From Oscillospiraceae bacterium (GTDB lineage Bacteria > Bacillota > Clostridia > Oscillospirales > Ruminococcaceae), in the NCBI GenBank assembly GCA_009784625.1, contig WRBI01000002.1, forward strand, positions 1 through 64,000: 64,000 bases of DNA, read 5' to 3'. The notes below the pieces were generated by a model. It did no database searches and was not told where the DNA came from. It worked only from the letters and a program-made list of their open reading frames with translations. Of the stretch, positions 8,046 through 15,858 are shown in pieces. A program made the position numbers and the translations under genes. Within the stretch, counting starts at the first letter, position 1. Every line of letters starts with the position of its first letter.

Positions 8046-8142
8046 ATCTCTTGACGGATACGGCAAGAGCGCACTTATACACCGGCGTTGCCGGTGCTGT
8101 GCGCCCTGCCGGGGGCTTTAGGGCAAGTGGGGAGGTGAAGTT

Positions 8143-9630
8143 TTTGCAATCTACCATCTAAGCATCAAAATAGTCAGCCGAGGGAAAGGCAAATCGGCAG
8201 TCGCAGCGGCGGCTTACCGTGCGGGTGAGTTAATCAAGAATGAATACGATGGCATCACCCACGACTATACCCGCAAAGGTGGCGTTGTTCATACGGAGAT
8301 ACTTTTGCCGGATAACGCACCGCCCGAATACACAAACCGCGTTACTCTTTGGAATGCGGTAGAGAAAATCGAAACCGCTAAAAACTCACAACTTGCCAGA
8401 GAGATTGAGATTGCCCTGCCTGTAGAATTATCGCGGGAGCAAAACATCTCTCTTGTCCGGGATTACGTCAAGAAGAACTTTGTCCAACATGGTATGTGTG
8501 CAGATGTTTGTGTTCACGATACCGGCACAGGAAACCCACATGCGCATATCCTCTTGACCATTCGTCCGCTTGATAAAGATGGAACGTGGGGTGCGAAAGC
8601 CCAGAAAGAATACCTGTTGAATAAGCAGGGCGAAAGAATCCGTCTTGCAAGCGGCGAATACAGATCCCGGAAAGTCTACACTGTAGATTGGAATAACCCA
8701 AACAAAGCAGAGCAATGGCGGTCAAGTTGGGCGGATGCTGTAAATCTGACTTTAGAGCGGCAGAATCTTTCCGACAGGGTTGACCACCGCTCATTTGAGA
8801 GACAAGGCGTTGAGCGAATCCCAACAATCCACATCGGTGCTTCTGCATCACAGATGGAGCGCAAAGGGATTTCCACCGATCGCGGGGACATAAACCGCGA
8901 AGTCGAAAGCCTCAATTCACAGTTGCAGCAACTCGGTGTACAGCTTTCTGAACTCCAAACTTGGCTAAGCGAAGAAATGGAAAATAAAACATCGCCCACG
9001 CTGGCCGATGTTGTTGCAGATGCGCTAACCCGGAGATATGGCAGTATCCATAACCACAAATCATCAGCGCATGTTTTGGATTTTCTGACCACCAACAACA
9101 TCCAGGACATGGCGGGGCTACATGAAAAGTTCAAATCACTTGTCTACGAACAGGTTGGGATTGAGCAGAAGCTGAAACCCATAAACAACCGACTGAGAAC
9201 TTTGGACGAGCATCTTCGGCAATACGAGAACTACCAGAACTACCGCCAGCATGGCGCGGAATATAACAAGCTTTATGCAGAATACGAGGCAATCAAAAAT
9301 GCAAAAGGCTGGGGCTGGAAAGGAAAGTCACAGAAAGCGCTCGATGCCGCTGGCGAGTACCGCAGTAAGCACTACAACAAGATTATCCGCTATGAAGATG
9401 CTGCCGGTTATCTCAAGCAGTACCAAAGTAACGGCAAGCTGCCACTGTCAGCGTGGAAAGCAGAACGTACGAATCTGGCCGCCGAGTGGCGGATAGTCAA
9501 TCAGGAATATGAACAGCTCAAAGCCGATGTTGTTGACGTCACAAGAATCCGCAGTAGCGTTTATGATCTTACGAGTGCGGAAAGGAGGCGCAGGGATCAG
9601 CCGCAACGCTCGATGGAACTTGAACGGTAG
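8143..9630 (+). CDS. MobA/MobL-family relaxase with lost start codon
   Basis: About 495 codons. MobA/MobL relaxases nick plasmid or element DNA at oriT. The frame is open from 8122. The family N-terminus AIYHLSIKIVSRGKGKSA begins at 8146 and carries the catalytic Tyr, and the metal-binding HAHIL motif is present near 8540 (GNPHAHILLTIR). GGAGGTG at 8131 is correctly spaced for a start at 8143, but that codon is TTT, where TTG would be usual. No ATG, GTG or TTG exists in frame before 8305, and a start there would delete the catalytic Tyr. The C-terminal half is coiled coil. The gene is either weakly translated or recently inactivated. Confidence 0.8.
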   Translation, partial: FAIYHLSIKIVSRGKGKSAVAAAAYRAGELIKNEYDGITHDYTRKGGVVHTEILLPDNAPPEYTNRVTLWNAVEKIETAKNSQLAREIEIALPVELSREQNISLVRDYVKKNFVQHGMCADVCVHDTGTGNPHAHILLTIRPLDKDGTWGAKAQKEYLLNKQGERIRLASGEYRSRKVYTVDWNNPNKAEQWRSSWADAVNLTLERQNLSDRVDHRSFERQGVERIPTIHIGASASQMERKGISTDRGDINREVESLNSQLQQLGVQLSELQTWLSEEMENKTSPTLADVVADALTRRYGSIHNHKSSAHVLDFLTTNNIQDMAGLHEKFKSLVYEQVGIEQKLKPINNRLRTLDEHLRQYENYQNYRQHGAEYNKLYAEYEAIKNAKGWGWKGKSQKALDAAGEYRSKHYNKIIRYEDAAGYLKQYQSNGKLPLSAWKAERTNLAAEWRIVNQEYEQLKADVVDVTRIRSSVYDLTSAERRRRDQPQRSMELER

Positions 9631-9726
9631 AAGCAAAAGCGAGGGGGTGTTAGATGCAAGAAACCAAACAAAAATATTAGACCGTTTGTACCTTGACAAC
9701 AGAATATTTCCAGCAGGAGGACGCCC

Positions 9727-9921
9727 ATGATCAACAACAAAACCACGCCCGAATTACACACCGAAGCTTCTCCAAACAACTTTGGGCCGACCGAAGAACA
9801 GATTGATGCTTTCGCCCGCCGGATGCTGCCGGTTCTCCAGCAGTTTTTTGCGGATGAGCAGATACAACAAGAGTTTACTCAATGGCAGTCGGAGCAAAGT
9901 GCAAAGCCGGATAAAAGCTAA
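9727..9921 (+). CDS. Small acidic protein of the mobilizable element (64 aa)
   Basis: MINNKTTPEL start with a near-ideal AGGAGG eight bases upstream. It is Gln/Glu-rich and probably helical in its second half (FARRMLPVLQQFFADEQI). It lies between the relaxase and the regulator genes of the element. I recognise no named domain. Small proteins at this position are common in clostridial mobilizable elements, but their role is not established. Confidence 0.65.
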   Translation: MINNKTTPELHTEASPNNFGPTEEQIDAFARRMLPVLQQFFADEQIQQEFTQWQSEQSAKPDKS

Positions 9922-9960
9922 CACATTGCAAATGAGCGTGGGGCTGCCACAGCGCCACGC

Positions 9961-10203
9961 TCATTTTATTTCTTGTTCGAGGCTGTAAAAAATCTCGGAC
10001 GCAAAAAACTCAGGTATCTCGACCTCTAGGCCATCACACAACTTCTTAACCGTAATAACGGATAAGTCCCTGCGCGTTTCATCCATCATGCTGTAGACTG
10101 TCGACGGAGTGACCCCGGCAAGGGTTGCCAACTCGTTATAGTTAATGTTTCTCTGGTTGCAAATTTCATTAATCCGGGCAACAATCGCATCCTTTATTTC
10201 CAA
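9961..10203 (-). CDS. XRE-family helix-turn-helix regulator
   Basis: 80 aa from a TTG at 10203 preceded by AGGGGTGAGG; an upstream TTG at 10233 with AGGAG gives 90 aa. The helix-turn-helix is clear: NINYNELATLAGVTPSTVYSMM, then LSVITVKKLCDGLEV. It resembles Cro/CI-type repressors of mobile elements. It is divergent from the small gene at 10333, and the intervening DNA holds palindromic and repeated sites, so autoregulation and repression of the transfer genes are likely by inference. Confidence 0.85.
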   Translation of the reverse strand: MEIKDAIVARINEICNQRNINYNELATLAGVTPSTVYSMMDETRRDLSVITVKKLCDGLEVEIPEFFASEIFYSLEQEIK

Positions 10204-10234
10204 AACCTCACCCCTAAGCACATTGTAAAACAAT

Positions 10235-10300
10235 TTACTCCTGTGCGTATACGCACTTGCGTAATCGAGGTGGATTTGATAAAATTACTCACGTGCGTAT
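10235..10300. promoter_or_regulatory. Repeated operator sites between divergent genes
   Basis: GTGCGTATACGCAC at 10243-10256 is a perfect 14-base palindrome. The 16-base unit TTACTCNNGTGCGTAT occurs at 10235-10250 and again at 10285-10300, exactly 50 bases later. Both lie in the divergent region between the XRE gene (minus) and the gene at 10333 (plus), as expected for operators of the element's repressor. Confidence 0.7.
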
Positions 10301-10332
10301 ATTTATCTTGGATGATGCAGGGGGATTTATTC

Positions 10333-10569
10333 ATGAGGGTGGAGGATAAACAGTTGCTGCTCAAACAAGCAGCAAAGTTATATCAACTGGGGCTACAAGT
10401 TGAGCAAGCGCGGAGTAATCTCAAAAATCTAGTAGAGCGTGGTGTATCTTACGACAACCCTAAAATGGCGGAAGCATATAGACGCTTCGTAGAGATTGAC
10501 AATCAGTGGAAGCGCCTTGAGGTAGAGCATTTGGAGTTTAGGAAAAAGTGTGGAATTGAAAATCAATGA
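10333..10569 (+). CDS. Small coiled-coil protein (78 aa)
   Basis: The MRVEDKQLLL start is chosen because AGGGGGA lies 7 bases upstream; the longer frame from 10243 would run through the operator sites. The protein is almost wholly charged helix with heptad spacing (LYQLGLQVEQARSNLKNLV, then WKRLEVEHLEFRKK). I recognise no family. It is divergently controlled with the XRE gene and precedes a second regulator, so it belongs to the regulatory module of the element. Confidence 0.65.
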   Translation: MRVEDKQLLLKQAAKLYQLGLQVEQARSNLKNLVERGVSYDNPKMAEAYRRFVEIDNQWKRLEVEHLEFRKKCGIENQ

Positions 10570-10579
10570 CACATTGGCA

Positions 10580-10608
10580 TTGACTAATTTGCGATATCGT
10601 GCTATAGT
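10580..10608 (+). promoter_or_regulatory. Sigma-A promoter for second XRE gene and recombinase
   Basis: TTGACT (10580-10585), 17 bases, TATAGT (10603-10608). It lies just before the ribosome site of the gene at 10637 and would also drive the overlapping recombinase gene. Confidence 0.65.
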
Positions 10609-10636
10609 TGAGCATATAGAACAGGAGGTCGCGCCA

Positions 10637-11002
10637 ATGAAAATAATCGCCGAACAGTTAAAGCAACTTCGGGAAAGTGTAAAATTGTCGCAGAAAAAAA
10701 TGTCTACGATAATCGGCTGCCAGCAATCCAGCCTTGCCAGATATGAGACAGGGGCGACCGCGCCGCCTTTGGAACTGATACTCTGGTACGCCGATTACTT
10801 TGATGTGTCGATGGATTACATCTTTGGCCGGACGGATAAGCCACAAGGTAAACTCTACGAATACAACCCAAAGATTACAGCAGACAGTGAACAACTCCGC
10901 TTGTTTGTTGAGATGTGTTTTGATCCGAACTCACCGGTCAGCGAGAAGTTAAAGAAATCTATGATGGAGTTGTTTTTGAAGGATGGTGAAAATCAGAAAT
11001 GA
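10637..11002 (+). CDS. XRE-family transcriptional regulator
   Basis: 121 aa. The ATG follows AGGAGGT by 7 bases. An N-terminal helix-turn-helix spans about 6-62 (LKQLRESVKLSQKKMSTII, then SSLARYETGATAPP, then WYADYFDVSMDYIFGRTD), the usual SinR/XRE arrangement. The C-terminal part (about 70-121) is probably a helical oligomerization region. Its stop overlaps the recombinase start by 4 bases (ATGA), so the two are translationally coupled and it probably controls recombinase expression. Confidence 0.9.
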   Translation: MKIIAEQLKQLRESVKLSQKKMSTIIGCQQSSLARYETGATAPPLELILWYADYFDVSMDYIFGRTDKPQGKLYEYNPKITADSEQLRLFVEMCFDPNSPVSEKLKKSMMELFLKDGENQK

Positions 11003-12498
11003 ATGTTGTCATCTATGCGAGATTTTCAAGTCACTCCCAAAATGAGCAGTCGATTGAAGGGCAACTCAAAGCTTGTTATGATTTTGCGCAGCGTAATGGA
11101 TATAAAGTACTTGCGGAATATATTGATCGTGCAATCAGCGGGACATCGGACAATCGTCCGGAGTTCCAGAGGATGATTTCCGATTCTGCCAAGCGGCAGT
11201 TTGGGGCTGTGCTGGTTTATCAGCTTGACCGCTTTGCCCGGAATCGTTATGACAGCGCTACTTACAAATCCAAACTGAAAAAGAATGGCGTTAAGGTTTT
11301 GTCTGCCCGTGAGAATATTTCAGATGATGCAAGCGGCGTACTGATGGAGGCTGTGCTTGAGGGGATGGCTGAATATTACAGTGTTGAGCTTGCGCAGAAG
11401 ATACGCCGGGGGATGGACTTGAACGCCGAAAAATGTCTTGCCACCGGTGGTAACGTGGCGCTTGGATTTAAGGTTGGTGACAATAAGCGCTTTGTCGTTG
11501 ACGAGGACGAGGCACTTATCGTTAAGAAAATATTTGAAATGTACCTCTCCGGCTCAACGATGGCTGAGATCATTCGATACCTCAACGATAATCGGGTAAA
11601 GACGAGCCGGGGGAACGAATACAACAAAAATTCTATTCGCGGAATTCTGACCAACAAACGTTACTGTGGGGTTTATACCTATCGGGATAGGGAAATCCCC
11701 AATGGTATGCCGCGAATTATTGACGACAACACCTTTGCCGAAGTGCAGATCATGATGGAGAAAAACAAAAAAGCTCCCGCCAGGGCGAAAGCTGCCCAGG
11801 AACATTATCTGCTCACAACTAAACTTTTTTGCGCCCATTGCGGAGCGGCAATCACTGGTGTGAGCGGCGTTTCTCATACCGGGAAGGTACATCAATATTA
11901 CCAGTGCATCAACAATAAGCGCAGAAAATGCAAAAAGAAAACTGTTCGCAAGGGGTATATTGAGGACAGGGTAGTCACAGAGACCCGGCACATTCTCACG
12001 CCCGAATACATTGACAAGATTGCCAAATCTGTAGTTGCTGCCTCTGAGCGGGAGGGCAGCTCTGCGAATTGCAATCGGCTGACCAAACTTCTTCGGGAGA
12101 ATGAAAAGGCCACCGCGAATCTGATTAAGGCGCTGGAATCCGGCAAGGCCGCTGATGTGATTTCTGCACAGATCGAGAAGCGGCAGGAGGAAAAAGAGGG
12201 GCTTGAAATTCAGCTTGCCAAGGAGAAGATGCAAAGACCGCAGCTTGATTACGGTAGCGTCAAATTTTTCTTTGAGCGCTTTGCGAAGGGGGATCCCAGC
12301 GACATCAATTACCGCAGGGCGTTGGTGGACACATTCATTGGCAGGATTGAGCTTGGCGATAGCAAGCTAAAAATCCGCTTCAACGTGCAGGATGGACAGA
12401 AAATGGATATTCCCATAGACGATCCCGAAGGTTCGTCTATGGGAACGTTGGTCGAGGCAACAGGACTCGAACCTGCGGCTTCTACGTCCCGAACGTAG
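10999..12498 (+). CDS. Large serine recombinase (integrase) of the element
   Basis: 499 aa. Large serine recombinases integrate and excise elements at att sites. The N-terminal resolvase domain has YARFSS with catalytic Ser10, the arginine-bearing AISGTSDNRPEF and DRFARNRYD motifs. A recombinase domain occupies about 160-260. A zinc ribbon follows (FCAHCG, then YYQCINNKRRKC, about 285-320), then a coiled coil (about 370-430). The start overlaps the XRE gene by 4 bases. Its last 15 or so residues are read from the antisense of the tRNA-Pro gene, so the true end before integration was probably different and the frame crosses the element-chromosome junction. Confidence 0.9.
   Translation: MNVVIYARFSSHSQNEQSIEGQLKACYDFAQRNGYKVLAEYIDRAISGTSDNRPEFQRMISDSAKRQFGAVLVYQLDRFARNRYDSATYKSKLKKNGVKVLSARENISDDASGVLMEAVLEGMAEYYSVELAQKIRRGMDLNAEKCLATGGNVALGFKVGDNKRFVVDEDEALIVKKIFEMYLSGSTMAEIIRYLNDNRVKTSRGNEYNKNSIRGILTNKRYCGVYTYRDREIPNGMPRIIDDNTFAEVQIMMEKNKKAPARAKAAQEHYLLTTKLFCAHCGAAITGVSGVSHTGKVHQYYQCINNKRRKCKKKTVRKGYIEDRVVTETRHILTPEYIDKIAKSVVAASEREGSSANCNRLTKLLRENEKATANLIKALESGKAADVISAQIEKRQEEKEGLEIQLAKEKMQRPQLDYGSVKFFFERFAKGDPSDINYRRALVDTFIGRIELGDSKLKIRFNVQDGQKMDIPIDDPEGSSMGTLVEATGLEPAASTSRT
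12410..12445 (-). terminator. 13-bp inverted repeat next to tRNA-Pro 3' end
   Basis: TTCCCATAGACGA (12410-12422) pairs perfectly with TCGTCTATGGGAA (12433-12445). It begins 3 bases after the encoded CCA of tRNA-Pro on the minus strand and lies inside the 3' end of the recombinase frame. It could be the tRNA terminator (no good U-run) or part of the attachment site. Confidence 0.5.
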
Positions 12499-12525
12499 CA
12501 CTCTACCAAACTGAGCTATGCCTCG
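12449..12525 (-). tRNA. tRNA-Pro (anticodon CGG)
   Basis: A complete cloverleaf is visible on the minus strand. The acceptor stem is CGAGGCA/TGCCTCG, the D-arm GCTC/GAGT, and the anticodon stem CTACG/CGTAG with loop TTCGGGA (anticodon CGG). The T-arm is GCAGG/CCTGT with TTCGAGT, the discriminator is A, and CCA is encoded. The gene is intact although the serine recombinase frame overlaps its antisense strand, so it is the likely integration site region. Confidence 0.95.
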
Positions 12526-12598
12526 CCGCTGTGTCTGCGAACCGTATAAACGCTCGGAGACGATATTGTTGAACGCCGCCCTGATCGGCAACTATTAC

Positions 12599-12628
12599 AA
12601 GATATCATAAATCGGGGGCAATTGTCAA
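12599..12628 (-). promoter_or_regulatory. Promoter of tRNA-Pro
   Basis: On the minus strand TTGACA (12623-12628), 18 bases, TATCTT (12599-12604), giving a 5' leader of about 65 bases before the tRNA. The rest of 12526-12634 shows nothing else. Confidence 0.55.
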
Positions 12629-12634
12629 CAGAAA

Positions 12635-12671
12635 AATACCGCCGCGGGTTAACTGTACCCGCGGCGGTATT
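12635..12671 (-). terminator. Terminator of the sigma/anti-sigma operon
   Basis: AATACCGCCGCGGG pairs perfectly with CCCGCGGCGGTATT around a 9-base loop, followed on the minus strand by TTTTTC. It lies 11 bases past the stop at 12683. Confidence 0.9.
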
Positions 12672-12682
12672 GTGTATGGAAT

Positions 12683-13726
12683 TTACCCCCGGAGAATTGC
12701 TTCTGTGAAGGCTAGGGTGGTGTCGAGGTCAAAGCCGCTTTCCAGCCGGTAAATGACGCCGCTGCGCTGGAAGTAAAGGATCATCTCATGTCCGCGCGGA
12801 TCAATCCGGTAGTGGACAGGCAGACCGTCAACTTCAACCGAAATCATGCCGTCAACGGCAAGTTCGGCCGGTGGATAGACCAACAAGAAGTTGATATATT
12901 GTTCGGGAAAGTCGCGGTTGGCATATCGGCTGACATATTGCCCATTTTCAAAGAAACCTTCGGTCTGATAAAATCCGCCGGGCGGGGTAAAGACGTAGCC
13001 CCATCTGCCATCCGGGGATGACCAGACAGTCCCCCACCTTTCATGCGGCGGGCGGCCGTTTTGATCAAACGACGGATCAATTGGCCGCTCAAGCACTCTC
13101 TCATTGTATCCGACAATGTCCATCGGCTCAAAGGATGGGTCGACGTTAACACCCTCTGGATGAACCTCTTCTGCAGCGACATCATCACCGCCGCCGGCTT
13201 GTGGTATATGCAATTCATCCGCGTCATTGCCCCCGCCGAAGACAGGCTCAATTTCATCCAGCTCGTCCTGCGTATAAAACATCTCGTCATCTTCAAGATC
13301 AAGCGCAAAGGCCTCAAGCCCGCCGTCCATCCGCGCGGCGGCGAAAGGTTCGGCGCCAGGCATATCCGCTGCCGGTGCGGGCGCGGCAGGAGCTGCCATC
13401 GGCGCAGCCGTTCCGCCCATCTGCGGTTGGGAAAATATTTGCGGCAAAAGGATTGCCAGCGCCAGACATGCGGCGGCAGCCAAGCCCCCGGCGAGAATTC
13501 TCGGGGCCTTGCCGGTCACGATCAGCCGCCAGACCGGCGGCTTCTCTTGTTTTTTGAGATCATCAATTTTACCGTGCACTTTTTTTTCCAGACCTTGGCC
13601 GAGCTGGGATGGGGCCTCGACTTTCGCGCCTTCTAGCGCTTTTAGCTCAGCGCGCAGCGCCCGGCCTTCCTGTTCGGCGTAAAGGATTGCCATTTGCGCA
13701 AATAATTTATCTGATTGCGTCTTCAT
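12683..13726 (-). CDS. Membrane anti-sigma-factor-like protein
   Basis: 347 aa. Residues 1-70 are a charged cytoplasmic part with coiled-coil character, and one transmembrane helix follows (about 77-96, ILAGGLAAAACLALAILLP). After it come an Ala/Pro/Met-rich linker, an acidic segment (about 140-200), and a C-terminal domain of about 130 residues (WGYVFTPPGGFYQTEGFF, then YRLESGFDLDTTLAFTEAI) resembling DUF4367-type folds. It overlaps the sigma gene by 20 bases. The arrangement and topology fit an anti-sigma factor that senses the cell surface. No zinc-binding HxxxCxxC motif is visible, so the sigma-binding mode is uncertain. Confidence 0.75.
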   Translation of the reverse strand: MKTQSDKLFAQMAILYAEQEGRALRAELKALEGAKVEAPSQLGQGLEKKVHGKIDDLKKQEKPPVWRLIVTGKAPRILAGGLAAAACLALAILLPQIFSQPQMGGTAAPMAAPAAPAPAADMPGAEPFAAARMDGGLEAFALDLEDDEMFYTQDELDEIEPVFGGGNDADELHIPQAGGGDDVAAEEVHPEGVNVDPSFEPMDIVGYNERVLERPIDPSFDQNGRPPHERWGTVWSSPDGRWGYVFTPPGGFYQTEGFFENGQYVSRYANRDFPEQYINFLLVYPPAELAVDGMISVEVDGLPVHYRIDPRGHEMILYFQRSGVIYRLESGFDLDTTLAFTEAILRG

Positions 13727-14264
13727 CGAGATACCCTCCCTCTTTTAAGATTGAAATCATTTTTTTGCGGGCCCGGTGCAGCCGGACAGTCACATTGTTT
13801 TCGCTGATTCCCAGCGCCTTGCCGATCTCTTTGTGCGAGAGGTCGTGGGCATACTTAAGTACGAAGACACTGCGCAGCTCTTCGCTTAACTCTTCAATGA
13901 TCCCGAAGATGTTTTGCGCGTCCAGCCGGGCGATTGCGTCGCCCTCAAGATCAACATCGTCTTCGATGGTCTCTTCAAGCGGCTCGTATCCGTCCGCCTG
14001 CCCTTTTTGTTTGGCCAGCAGGGTGAGCGATACGTTCTTGGTAATGGTTACCAAAAACGCAATGCTCCGGTTGGATGCCACATCCTCGATTTTGTGCAAG
14101 TTTTTATAAACCCGCAGATAAGCTTCACTGACCGCGTCTTCGGCCAGCATGTAGTCCCCGAGGATTGAATATGCCTTTTTAAGGCACAGGTTTTTATATT
14201 TGTTGTAGATGAACTCAAACTTGTCTTGGTCTTCGCCCGACGCAAAGGTGAACGTTAGAAGCAC
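13707..14264 (-). CDS. ECF RNA polymerase sigma factor
   Basis: 185 aa from a GTG with GGAGG 7 bases upstream. Region 2 spans about 17-85 (FIYNKYKNLCLKKAYSIL, then AEDAVSEAYLRVYKNL) and region 4 about 125-175 (LSEELRSVFVLKYAHDLSHKEI, then NNVTVRLHRARKKM). The linker between them is short, as in ECF sigmas. The downstream overlapping membrane protein is the probable anti-sigma factor. The promoter it recognises was not identified in the window. Confidence 0.93.
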   Translation of the reverse strand: MLLTFTFASGEDQDKFEFIYNKYKNLCLKKAYSILGDYMLAEDAVSEAYLRVYKNLHKIEDVASNRSIAFLVTITKNVSLTLLAKQKGQADGYEPLEETIEDDVDLEGDAIARLDAQNIFGIIEELSEELRSVFVLKYAHDLSHKEIGKALGISENNVTVRLHRARKKMISILKEGGYLDEDAIR

Positions 14265-14388
14265 TGCTTAGCCTCCGTCATCTTTTTGTCTAACATTATA
14301 AACCTTATTGACCCCAAAGTCATTACAGGGAATTAAAATATTTTTATCAAGATGGATAAAATTCATGACAAACAGTAACCTGTCGCGG

Positions 14389-14417
14389 TTGACAATTTCC
14401 GCTCAACAGTGTAAATT
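14389..14417 (+). promoter_or_regulatory. Promoter of serS
   Basis: TTGACA (14389-14394), 17 bases, TAAATT (14412-14417), about 50 bases before the serS start. No T-box antiterminator structure is visible between it and the gene. Confidence 0.65.
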
Positions 14418-14471
14418 TGTCTTTAGACATACGCATATACTATATTTCTGTTCTATTACGAGGTGACTGTC

Positions 14472-15758
14472 GTGATTGATATTAAGCGAATCCGCACCGA
14501 GCCTGAGCTCGTCAAAGAGAACATCCGCAAAAAATTTAAAGAAGACAAGCTGTATCTGGTTGACGAGGCGGCCGAGCTGGATATAAGGCTCCGCGAAGCC
14601 ATCACCGAAGCGGATGGCCTGCGCAGCCGGCGGAACACCATCAGCAAACAGATCGGCGCGCTGATCGGCCAGGGTAAAAAAGAAGAAGCGCAGCAGGTCA
14701 AAAAAGAAGTCGCCGAGATTGGCCCAAAGCTCAGCGGGCTTGAAAAGCTGGAAGAAGAACTTTCTGCCCAGCTAAAAGAGCGTATGATGCAGATTCCCAA
14801 CATCATTGACGAGAGTGTGCCGCTTGGCAAAGATGACAGCGAGAACGTGGAAGTTAAGCGCTACGGCCAAGCGGTTGTCCCCGATTTTGAGATTCCCTAC
14901 CACGTCGACATTATGGAGGACCTGGCCGGGATTGATCTCGAAAGTGCGCGAAAGATCAGCGGCAACGGCTTTTATTTTCTGGTCGGTGAGGTAGCCCGCC
15001 TGCACTCGGCTGTGCTCAGTTATGCCCGGGATTTTATGATCGACAAAGGGTTCACATACTGCATCCCGCCCTTTATGATCCGCAGCAGCGTTGTCAGCGG
15101 GGTGATGAGCTTTGCCGAAATGGAAAACATGATGTACAAAATTGAAGGCGAAGACCTTTACCTGATCGGCACAAGCGAGCATTCGATGATCGGTAAGTTT
15201 ATCGACAACATTTTAAAGCCGGAAGATTTGCCACACGCCATGACCAGCTACTCCCCTTGTTTCAGGAAAGAAGTCGGCGCCCACGGGATTGAAGAGCGCG
15301 GCGTTTACCGGATTCACCAGTTCGAAAAGCAGGAGATGATCGTGGTCTGTCAGCCGGAGGACAGCCCGGCTTGGTTCGAGAAGCTGTGGGGGTACACAGT
15401 TGAATGTTTCCGGTCACTGGATATCCCGGTTCGCGCCCTTGAGTGCTGTTCGGGGGATTTGGCCGACCTGAAAGTCAAGAGCATCGACGTGGAGGCCTGG
15501 AGCCCCCGCCAGCAAAAATACTTTGAGGTGGGCAGCTGCTCTAACCTGGGAGACGCACAGGCCCGCCGGCTGGGGATTCGCATCAAAGGCGATAAGGGCA
15601 ACTATTTCGCGCACACCTTAAACAACACGGTCGTCGCCCCGCCGCGGATGTTGATCGCGTTTTTGGAAAACAACCTGCTTCCCAGCGGTTCGGTAAAAAT
15701 CCCCACTCCGCTCAGGCCGTATATGGGCGGCGCCGAAGTCATCGAGCGAAAGCGGTAA
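14472..15758 (+). CDS. serS: Seryl-tRNA synthetase
   Basis: 428 aa from GTG 14472, chosen because GAGGTGA lies at 14460-14466 and the protein then begins IDIKRIRTEPELVKEN as in the family. The N-terminal tRNA-binding coiled coil covers about 25-105. Class II motifs follow: GTSEHS (about 233) and FRKEVGAHGIEERGVYRIHQFEKQE (motif 2). Motif 3 near 381 reads TLNNTVVAPPRMLIAFLEN, whereas typical bacterial enzymes have a G-S-G-L-A-x-G-R version. The SGDLADLKVKSIDVEAW and GSCSNLGDAQARR segments are also unlike the common bacterial form. The variant recalls bacterial-type SerRS seen in some archaea and may have been acquired. Function is nonetheless clear. Confidence 0.95.
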   Translation: MIDIKRIRTEPELVKENIRKKFKEDKLYLVDEAAELDIRLREAITEADGLRSRRNTISKQIGALIGQGKKEEAQQVKKEVAEIGPKLSGLEKLEEELSAQLKERMMQIPNIIDESVPLGKDDSENVEVKRYGQAVVPDFEIPYHVDIMEDLAGIDLESARKISGNGFYFLVGEVARLHSAVLSYARDFMIDKGFTYCIPPFMIRSSVVSGVMSFAEMENMMYKIEGEDLYLIGTSEHSMIGKFIDNILKPEDLPHAMTSYSPCFRKEVGAHGIEERGVYRIHQFEKQEMIVVCQPEDSPAWFEKLWGYTVECFRSLDIPVRALECCSGDLADLKVKSIDVEAWSPRQQKYFEVGSCSNLGDAQARRLGIRIKGDKGNYFAHTLNNTVVAPPRMLIAFLENNLLPSGSVKIPTPLRPYMGGAEVIERKR

Positions 15759-15858
15759 ACAAAGCGGCTTTTAAAGTAATGTGCAAAAACCTTCAGTTAA
15801 CCCGCAACACCTTGACATTTCCACAAAGCCCGGGCTATTATTAGGAGGTATAAAGATC

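Noticed and set aside
14300..14471. Possible T-box riboswitch before serS
   Set aside because: No T-box sequence, specifier loop or terminator/antiterminator pair could be found; the same holds for the 34 bases before alaS.
15812..15841. TTGACA-18-TATTAT upstream of bactofilin
   Set aside because: Transcription would begin after or within the ribosome site, leaving an 11-base leader without it, so it is probably not the working promoter.
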